Source: Candidatus Altimarinota bacterium
GTDB taxonomy: Bacteria; Patescibacteriota; Gracilibacteria; UBA4473
Assembly: GCA_020629095.1 (NCBI GenBank)
Contig: JAHDDZ010000045.1
Coordinates: 1 to 5,556, forward strand
Reading direction: 5' to 3'
DNA: 5,556 bases
Made by a program: the position numbers and the translations under genes. Shown piece by piece: positions 1-4,266 of this stretch. The stretch's first letter is position 1, and each line of letters begins with the position of its first letter. The notes below the pieces were generated by a model. It was not told where the DNA came from. It worked only from the letters and a program-made list of their open reading frames with translations, and made no database searches.

Positions 1-19
1 CGTCTCGGTGGTGTAATAC
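1..19 (+). repeat. 19-bp leader element, copy 1 (upstream of gene A)
   Basis: The sequence CGTCTCGGTGGTGTAATAC is repeated perfectly, in inverted orientation, at 4128-4146. Each copy ends exactly 7 nt before the ATG of a small membrane-protein gene (here ATG 27). Bases 9-17 read TG-G-TGTAAT, an extended -10 promoter-like sequence that matches TATAAT at 5 of 6 positions, so transcription would start about 2-3 nt before the ATG. Any -35 would lie outside the window, and the repeat may extend further left. The 7 nt that follow differ between copies and the proteins are unrelated, so identity stops sharply at the -10 region. Confidence 0.85.
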
Positions 20-26
20 GTTTTCT

Positions 27-380
27 ATGAAAAATAGAACGCTCATTCGTGTTTGTATAGCAATACTTCTTGGCTTTATTGCCTACAAGTCAGTCGGAAA
101 TATGCCTTCAACTGTTCTCGTAATTGCTGCTGCAACTTTTTCAGTATTTCTTTATATGACTCACTTCATGGCATTTTGTTTTGATACTTCAGGGCTTGCT
201 GCAACTATGCTTAGTGCTGCGGCAGCAATAATTCTTCTCATTTCTGGGTTTTGGTTTGAAATGGAAAATGCCTCAGATGTCTTCGCAAGAAATGTTGCAT
301 GGGGGTGCATTCTCTTTACTGGAGCTGTATTCCAGCTCTGCGACTGGGCATATACAAAACCGAAGACTGCAATGGATTGA
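27..380 (+). CDS. Gene A: small four-helix membrane protein, unknown function
   Basis: A 117-aa protein that I do not recognise. It has a short basic N-terminus (MKNR) and four hydrophobic segments at about residues 6-24, 29-50, 56-77 and 88-108, so it should sit in the cytoplasmic membrane with both ends on the same side, probably the cytosol. A short acidic stretch (E78, E80, D84) lies between helices 3 and 4, and the tail is polar (KPKTAMD). The ATG at 27 is chosen because it lies 7 nt after the 19-bp leader element and 9 nt after a -10-like TGTAAT; no Shine-Dalgarno is visible. GC is about 39%, against about 55-60% in sampled stretches of proS, and codons tend to end in T or A, so the gene looks compositionally foreign or under different selection. 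It is followed by its own terminator, so it is probably monocistronic. Confidence 0.72.
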   Translation: MKNRTLIRVCIAILLGFIAYKSVGNMPSTVLVIAAATFSVFLYMTHFMAFCFDTSGLAATMLSAAAAIILLISGFWFEMENASDVFARNVAWGCILFTGAVFQLCDWAYTKPKTAMD

Positions 381-391
381 AAAGAGCAAAA

Positions 392-430
392 AGGAACTGT
401 CGATTTCGGTCGCAGTTCCTGCTTTTTGTT
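392..430 (+). terminator. Rho-independent terminator after gene A
   Basis: AGGAACTG (392-399) pairs perfectly with CAGTTCCT (413-420). An inner CGA/TCG (401-403/410-412) extends the stem past a bulged T400, leaving the loop TTTCGG. A run of five T follows at 423-427 and A-rich sequence precedes the stem. It begins 11 nt after the stop codon of gene A and separates it from proS. Confidence 0.85.
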
Positions 431-456
431 GCGTGTTTTTTTGCGTGGCGTATACT
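429..456 (+). promoter_or_regulatory. Promoter of proS-rnhA
   Basis: The -10 TATACT (451-456) matches consensus at 5 of 6 positions. A weak -35, TTGCGT (429-434), lies 16 nt upstream. Only 6 nt separate the -10 from the proS ATG at 463, so the predicted transcription start falls on or beside the start codon. It lies directly downstream of the gene A terminator. Confidence 0.55.
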
Positions 457-462
457 TCGCAT

Positions 463-2148
463 ATGAAGTTCACAACGCATTTTGTCAAAACTAGTAAAGA
501 CGTACCGGCCGGCGTCGCGTCAAAAAACGCCGAGCTGCTCATCCGCGCGGGGTTCATCCACCAAGAAATGGCTGGAGTCTATAGCTACTTGCCGCTGGGG
601 CTGCGCGTGCTGGAGCAAATCACCCAAGTGGTGCGAGAGGAAATGAATATGGCCGGCTGCATAGAGATGAAAATGCCGAGCCTGTGCCCAAAACAAAACT
701 GGGAAAAAACCAACCGATGGGAAGGATTTGACGTGCTGTATAAACTGGAAACGAGCCACGGCGACGCGGCGCTGTGCCCAACCCACGAGGAAGTGATTAC
801 GCCGTTGGTGCAGCGATATTTAAGCAGCTATAAAGACTTTCCAGTGTGCCTGTACCAGTTCCAAAACAAATTCAGAAACGAGCCGCGCGCCAAGTCTGGG
901 CTGCTGCGCTGCCGTGAGTTTCTCATGAAAGACGCATACAGTTTTCATACGTCACAGGCGGATTTTGAGCAGTTTTATGACCGCATGAAAGTGGCATATG
1001 ATCGCGTGTTTGAGCGGCTTGGCATAGGGAACATCACCACAATTTGCAAGGCCGACGGCGGCGCGTTTAGCCGCTGGAGCCATGAATATCAGACATTTCA
1101 CCCAGTGGGCGAAGACACAATTTTTTATGACCCAGAGACCGGCGAGGCGTGGAACAAAGAGGTTGCAGTCGGCACGCCAGATGACAAAAACAGCGAAGAA
1201 CCAGCCAAAGAAAAAGAGCAGGTTGTGTGCGAAAGAGCCGCTTCCATAAAGGCCTCGTGCGATGCAATGGGCATAGAACCATGGCAAGTGCTGAAGCATG
1301 TAGTCTTTGCCGACGGCAACGAAAAGCCTGTCATTGTGGCGACTCGTGGAGATTTGGAGGTCAACAAGCTCTTTGTGGAAGCGGAACACGGAAGCCAATT
1401 GAAGCCAGCCACGACTGAGCAACTGGCCGTATGGGGCATGGTTTCTGGCTTCATCAGCGTTGTGGGCACTGACCACGGCGCAAAAGTATATGCCGACGAG
1501 AGTGTGCGGACGGCTAAAAACTATGTGACGGGGGCAAATGCGCACAACGCTGACTTTGTGAATATAAACGAAAACGACTTGATGGTGCACCAGTGGGGGC
1601 AATATACCTTTCCGAAAGAAGGATTTTTGAGCACCAATGGGAACCCATTAAAGACAAAACCAGCGGTCGAGGTCGGGAACATTTTCCCCTTGGCGACCAA
1701 GTTTTCTGACGCGTTTTCATTTACGTACATGGGCGACGATGGCACGCCAAAGCCGGTTATAATGGGGTGTTACGGCATTGGGGTCAGTCGGTTGATGGGG
1801 GTCATCGCCGAGGTGTATGCCGACGAAAAAGGCCTCAGCTGGCCAGCCGGAATGAGCCCCGCCGACGTTCATATCATCGCTTTTGGAAAGGCTGACGCGC
1901 CTTATGCTGCGGCTGAGGAGCTGTATTCTGAGCTGATAGAAAATGGCATTACGCCGCTCTATGACAATCGAAATGAGAAGAAGGTTGGCTTCGGGCAAAA
2001 GATGGCTGAGGCTGATTTGATCGGGGTGCCGGTGCGCGTTGTCATCACCGAGCGCACGCTGGAGTCAGGCGAATTTGAGCTGTCAAGGCGAGACGAAGAT
2101 GCGCCAAAACGGGTCAAGATTGAAGATATTATACAGCATCTTTCATGA
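463..2148 (+). CDS. proS: Prolyl-tRNA synthetase (bacterial type, with editing insertion)
   Basis: Cytosolic class II aminoacyl-tRNA synthetase that charges tRNA-Pro with proline using ATP. The 561 aa fit the bacterial type, about 570 aa. Visible blocks are the N-terminal catalytic region with GVYSYLPLGLRVL (38-50); CPTHEE (105-110); motif 2 around FRNEPRAKSGLLRCREF (137-153); an editing (INS/YbaK-like) insertion at about 225-400 with K278 in VLKHVVF, in the place of the conserved editing lysine, and RGDLEVN (295-301); EVGNIF (403-408); motif 3 GCYGIGVSR (435-443); and the anticodon-binding domain from about 465 to the end. The frame is open back to 256, but those 69 codons cross gene A and its terminator and do not resemble the family. 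ATG 463 gives the normal N-terminus and sits just after a -10 box. The stop overlaps the start of rnhA. Confidence 0.97.
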   Translation: MKFTTHFVKTSKDVPAGVASKNAELLIRAGFIHQEMAGVYSYLPLGLRVLEQITQVVREEMNMAGCIEMKMPSLCPKQNWEKTNRWEGFDVLYKLETSHGDAALCPTHEEVITPLVQRYLSSYKDFPVCLYQFQNKFRNEPRAKSGLLRCREFLMKDAYSFHTSQADFEQFYDRMKVAYDRVFERLGIGNITTICKADGGAFSRWSHEYQTFHPVGEDTIFYDPETGEAWNKEVAVGTPDDKNSEEPAKEKEQVVCERAASIKASCDAMGIEPWQVLKHVVFADGNEKPVIVATRGDLEVNKLFVEAEHGSQLKPATTEQLAVWGMVSGFISVVGTDHGAKVYADESVRTAKNYVTGANAHNADFVNINENDLMVHQWGQYTFPKEGFLSTNGNPLKTKPAVEVGNIFPLATKFSDAFSFTYMGDDGTPKPVIMGCYGIGVSRLMGVIAEVYADEKGLSWPAGMSPADVHIIAFGKADAPYAAAEELYSELIENGITPLYDNRNEKKVGFGQKMAEADLIGVPVRVVITERTLESGEFELSRRDEDAPKRVKIEDIIQHLS

Positions 2149-2588
2149 ATCTTTTTGCCGCTGAGGAAGAGAAGCTAGAGCAATATAATCTCTATACAGA
2201 TGGGGGTAGTCGGGGCAACCCAGGGCCCTCCGCTAGCGGTGCTGTTTTATATGATAATACCATGACGGAGATTGCACGCGTGGGGAAATATTTGGGTGAG
2301 CAGACGAATAATTATGCTGAGTACGTTGCGCTGCAACAAGGGCTGGAAATGGCGCACCAGCACGGCGTTCGGCGGCTTGTGTGTCACCTCGACAGCGAGC
2401 TGATTGTGCGGCAGTTAATCGGTCGATATAAGGTAAAGCACCCCGCCATTAAGCTGCTCTATAAGGATGTTCGCAGGTTTTTGGTGCACTTTGTAAAAGT
2501 GGATTTTATGCACGTTCGCCGTGAAAAAAACAAGGTTGCAGACGCAATTGTAAATCAAGTCCTCGATACCGGAAAAGCCGTTTGCTGA
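2145..2588 (+). CDS. rnhA: Ribonuclease HI family protein
   Basis: A 147-aa single-domain RNase H fold protein, expected to cut the RNA strand of RNA:DNA hybrids in the cytosol (R-loops, primers) with two metal ions. All four catalytic acids are visible: D19 in YTDGGSRGNPGPSASGAV, E59 in NNYAEY, D83 in HLDSELIVRQL and D133 in REKNKVADAIVNQVLD. The compact form, with RGNPGPS and a short C-terminus, resembles the RNase HI subgroup related to YpdQ and archaeal enzymes more than E. coli RnhA. A 13-residue acidic leader precedes the fold. The ATG lies in an ATGA overlap with the proS stop (2145-2148), so the two genes are probably co-transcribed and translationally coupled. The 3' end overlaps the folC-like gene on the other strand by 34 bp, and no terminator is visible. 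Confidence 0.93.
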   Translation: MNLFAAEEEKLEQYNLYTDGGSRGNPGPSASGAVLYDNTMTEIARVGKYLGEQTNNYAEYVALQQGLEMAHQHGVRRLVCHLDSELIVRQLIGRYKVKHPAIKLLYKDVRRFLVHFVKVDFMHVRREKNKVADAIVNQVLDTGKAVC

Positions 2589-3745
2589 GCGACGATTTCG
2601 CTGCCTAGGTACCATGTTTCACGCAGCTGCCCACAGAGGTACAAACTGCCCGTTACTAAAACTGGCAATGTGCTTTTTTCAGCAGCAGTTAGGGCTTTTT
2701 CAGGGGTGTCAAAAGTAGCGCACGGAATGGCTGATGCATTGGTTTTGAACCAATTTTGGATGGCCTCTGGCGGCTGAAACTCGCGGTCGCCTGAAGCGAC
2801 CTGACACGCAAAAACACTGTCTATGACCGGTAAAAGCGACCTCAAATCATCCAGATTGTTACTCTGCGTAAGGCTCAACACAACGGCATATTTCCGCTCT
2901 GGCAGCTGAGAAACCAGCCATTTATATCGTTCTGAGGAATGTGCCCCATCCAAAAGAATCGTATCAGAAATGCGCTCAAGCCGCGCTGGCAAAGGCGTAG
3001 GAGCTGTATCTGGAACACACCAAATCATGTCCTCGACCAGCTTTTTTGCGCAGTTTGGCGTGTGTGAAAAAGTACATTGTGGGGTCATTTTTGATTGCAT
3101 CATCGCATGAAAAGCCGCATCAGCACTGGTGTAAACATGGCTCGTCTCATCTGTAATTATGCCTGATTTTTCCTTTGCGATGGCTGCTTTTGATCCGCCA
3201 AGCAGTTTCATATGGTCAGTTCCAATATGCGTTATTACCACTCTGCGACTGCCTTTCAGAGCATTTACCGCGTCGAGTCGACCCCCAATTCCAACCTCGG
3301 CAATGAGTACCTGTGCCCCAAAAACAGCAGCTGCACGCACCCCAATAGCCACAACGGCCTCATAGTATGTTGGCTGCAGGTTGTGCTTTTTACAGACCGA
3401 CTGCACGTAAAAAGTCGCATCGGCAAAGGCCTCAGCGGAAATGAGCTGTTGATTGAGGCGAATGCGCTCATTGACTACCTGCAGGTGCGGGCTGCTGATG
3501 ACCGCCACATTGGCATTTGTAGCGCGCAAAAAAGCCTCGATCGCCGCACAGCAACTGCCTTTTCCATATGACCCCGTCACGACAATCCGCTCATCAAACT
3601 GCCGCTCCTGCCGCCCCATCGCGTCGAGCAGCTTGTGCATTTCGGTCAAGCTGGGGGGCTGTCCAGCACGGAAAAACGCCCCCTCGCTTTTCAGGCTCAA
3701 CAGCCAATTTTCTGCTTTGCTCAGCCCTGTATGCGTTTGCATCAT
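2555..3745 (-). CDS. folC: FolC-like Mur-ligase family protein (folylpolyglutamate/dihydrofolate synthase)
   Basis: Probably an ATP-dependent ligase that adds glutamate to (dihydro)folate, by homology to FolC. It is 396 aa from ATG 3745, slightly short for the family. Blocks visible: AENWLLSL near the N-terminus; P-loop GSYGKGS (58-64); SSPHLQVVNERI (84-95); EVGIGGRLDAVN (150-161); THIGTDH (172-178) and KEKSGII (191-197); LPARLE (252-257); DGAHSS (266-271); and VTGSLYLCG (364-372). Two motifs deviate: the usual GTNGKGS is GSYGKGS, and DGAHNP is DGAHSS, so the substrate could differ. The frame extends back to a TTG at 3784, but that codon touches the T-tail of the preceding terminator and contains the predicted promoter, so ATG 3745 (or 3742) is preferred. 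It converges on rnhA with a 34-bp overlap. Confidence 0.9.
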   Translation of the reverse strand: MMQTHTGLSKAENWLLSLKSEGAFFRAGQPPSLTEMHKLLDAMGRQERQFDERIVVTGSYGKGSCCAAIEAFLRATNANVAVISSPHLQVVNERIRLNQQLISAEAFADATFYVQSVCKKHNLQPTYYEAVVAIGVRAAAVFGAQVLIAEVGIGGRLDAVNALKGSRRVVITHIGTDHMKLLGGSKAAIAKEKSGIITDETSHVYTSADAAFHAMMQSKMTPQCTFSHTPNCAKKLVEDMIWCVPDTAPTPLPARLERISDTILLDGAHSSERYKWLVSQLPERKYAVVLSLTQSNNLDDLRSLLPVIDSVFACQVASGDREFQPPEAIQNWFKTNASAIPCATFDTPEKALTAAEKSTLPVLVTGSLYLCGQLRETWYLGSEIVAQQTAFPVSRT

Positions 3746-3752
3746 CGCCTTA

Positions 3753-3780
3753 ATCGTATGAATAAGCAGCGACAAGTCAA
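3753..3780 (-). promoter_or_regulatory. Promoter of the folC-like gene
   Basis: Reading the minus strand, the -35 TTGACT (3780-3775, 5 of 6) and the -10 TACGAT (3758-3753, 4 of 6) are separated by 16 nt. The -10 ends 7 nt before ATG 3745. It lies just downstream of the gene C terminator, as an independent promoter should. It supports starting folC at 3745 rather than at the TTG at 3784. Confidence 0.5.
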
Positions 3781-3782
3781 CC

Positions 3783-3809
3783 AAAAGAAGGAGCTACCAT
3801 GGTAGCTCC
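3783..3809 (-). terminator. Rho-independent terminator after gene C
   Basis: Bases 3790-3809 form a perfect 20-bp palindrome: stem GGAGCTAC/GTAGCTCC with CATG as the loop. On the minus strand it is followed by TTCTTTT (3789-3783). It begins 17 nt after the gene C stop and is preceded by an A-rich stretch. It separates gene C from folC. Confidence 0.82.
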
Positions 3810-3826
3810 GTTCTCTTTTCCGTTTC

Positions 3827-4120
3827 TCAATAATGATACGCAGGATCATCTTCTGCGCTAAAACTCCATATGATCCAAGTAATAAATGATAGAATAAAAC
3901 CTATCGGATAGAAGATCTTAGCTTCGTCAGCCCAATTTGCCTTTTCTGGATCTAAGTTTAGTATGTTTGCCATAGCGGCCGGATCCCAATCATAGAAGAC
4001 AGAAATAGTTGGGGTAGCCAAGAAAAATAAAGCACTGACCCCAAAGACAAAGAGCAGTATAACGTAGACGAGTTCGCCTATTACAGCACCCATTTCTTTT
4101 ATACAACTTGTACAACTCAT
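3827..4120 (-). CDS. Gene C: small two-helix membrane protein with N-terminal CxxC, unknown function
   Basis: A 97-aa protein that I do not recognise. It begins MSCTSCIKEM, with C3 and C6 forming a CxxC that could bind metal or be redox active. Hydrophobic segments lie at about residues 13-36 and 70-88. Between them is a polar, acidic loop (D44, D46, D57, E59, D65, E66), and the tail is acidic and aromatic (AEDDPAYHY). The ATG at 4120 is chosen because it stands exactly 7 nt after the second copy of the 19-bp leader element, as gene A does after copy 1. The frame is open further upstream (ATG 4177, TTG 4207), so a longer form cannot be excluded. GC is about 40%, well below proS. The gene has its own terminator and lies downstream of a strong promoter and structured leader. 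No sequence similarity to gene A is apparent. Confidence 0.7.
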   Translation of the reverse strand: MSCTSCIKEMGAVIGELVYVILLFVFGVSALFFLATPTISVFYDWDPAAMANILNLDPEKANWADEAKIFYPIGFILSFITWIIWSFSAEDDPAYHY

Positions 4121-4127
4121 TATATAT

Positions 4128-4146
4128 GTATTACACCACCGAGACG
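4128..4146 (-). repeat. 19-bp leader element, copy 2 (upstream of gene C)
   Basis: Exact reverse complement of bases 1-19. Read on the minus strand it ends 7 nt before ATG 4120, the same spacing as copy 1 to gene A. A 19-bp perfect match on either strand is expected by chance roughly once in 10,000 windows of this size (my estimate from 4^19 under uniform base use). The identity does not continue into the 7-nt spacer (ATATATA here, GTTTTCT at copy 1). Confidence 0.9.
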
Positions 4147-4158
4147 GAAAAGAGCAAA
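4130..4158 (-). promoter_or_regulatory. Proximal promoter of gene C (within the leader element)
   Basis: On the minus strand TG-G-TGTAAT (4138-4130) is an extended -10, ending 9 nt before ATG 4120. A poor -35-like TTTGCT (4158-4153) lies 17 nt upstream. Transcription from here would give a leader of only 2-3 nt. The same -10 occurs in copy 1 before gene A. Confidence 0.4.
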
Positions 4159-4230
4159 GATGCCCTATCACGACCATATATCCCGCATTGTGTACGGTCT
4201 CGCCCAAGTGGTATGTGAATAAAGGGACAC
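4146..4230 (-). ncRNA. Candidate structured small RNA or structured 5' leader of gene C
   Basis: Directly after a near-consensus promoter, the minus-strand transcript can fold into one long imperfect hairpin. Pairs: TG with CA (4229-4228/4162-4161), CCCT with AGGG (4226-4223/4166-4163), TCAC with GTGA (4218-4215/4171-4168), ACC with GGT (4212-4210/4175-4173), and an apical CCGTA/TGCGG (4197-4193/4187-4183) around loop CACAA. The apical stem uses a G-U pair that exists only on the minus strand, matching the promoter direction. A U-rich stretch including CTCTTTT (4154-4148) follows. I see no tRNA, SRP RNA or tmRNA signature. Equally possible readings are a regulatory leader or the dnaB terminator. 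Confidence 0.4.
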
Positions 4231-4234
4231 TCTT

Positions 4235-4262
4235 TTTATAGCAAAATACTACTCGTTGTCAA
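4235..4262 (-). promoter_or_regulatory. Strong distal promoter downstream of dnaB
   Basis: On the minus strand a perfect -35 TTGACA (4262-4257), a 16-nt spacer and the extended -10 TG-C-TATAAA (4243-4235) form the best promoter in the window. The predicted start is near 4228, about 108 nt before the gene C ATG at 4120. The -35 begins only 4 nt after the dnaB stop codon. Confidence 0.75.
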
Positions 4263-4266
4263 GGGG

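Noticed and set aside
256..462. N-terminal extension of proS by 69 codons, starting at ATG 256
   Set aside because: It would run through gene A in another frame and across a terminator stem. The residues do not resemble any ProRS N-terminus, and ATG 463 has a promoter and gives the normal family start.
952..1602. Long minus-strand open frame antisense to proS (216 codons)
   Set aside because: It mirrors the strongly conserved ProRS coding frame and has no family resemblance or promoter; it is a shadow of the real gene.
3143..3156. Degenerate third copy of the leader element inside folC (CGTCTC then TGTAAT)
   Set aside because: Only the outer hexamers match, the spacing between them is shorter, and it lies inside a conserved coding region.
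3746..3784. TTG start for folC at 3784
   Set aside because: The codon touches the T-tail of the gene C terminator, and the extra 13 codons contain the predicted -35 and -10. ATG 3745 gives a usual FolC N-terminus.
1..4146. Terminal inverted repeats of a transposon or insertion sequence
   Set aside because: The interval carries proS, rnhA and a folC-like gene, with no transposase, and no target-site duplication can be tested because the window begins at the repeat.
379..4158. 12-nt direct repeat GAAAAGAGCAAA at 379-390 and 4147-4158, with the related ACGGAAAAGAG next to the gene C terminator
   Set aside because: One or two 12-mer matches are expected by chance in a window this size, and A-rich sequence before terminators is ordinary. 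It is notable only because both copies lie beside gene A or copy 2 of the leader element.
4146..4230. tRNA, SRP RNA or tmRNA in the dnaB-gene C gap
   Set aside because: There is no T-loop GTTCGA-type sequence, no CCA end, no SRP helix-8 purine motif and no tRNA-like acceptor arm.
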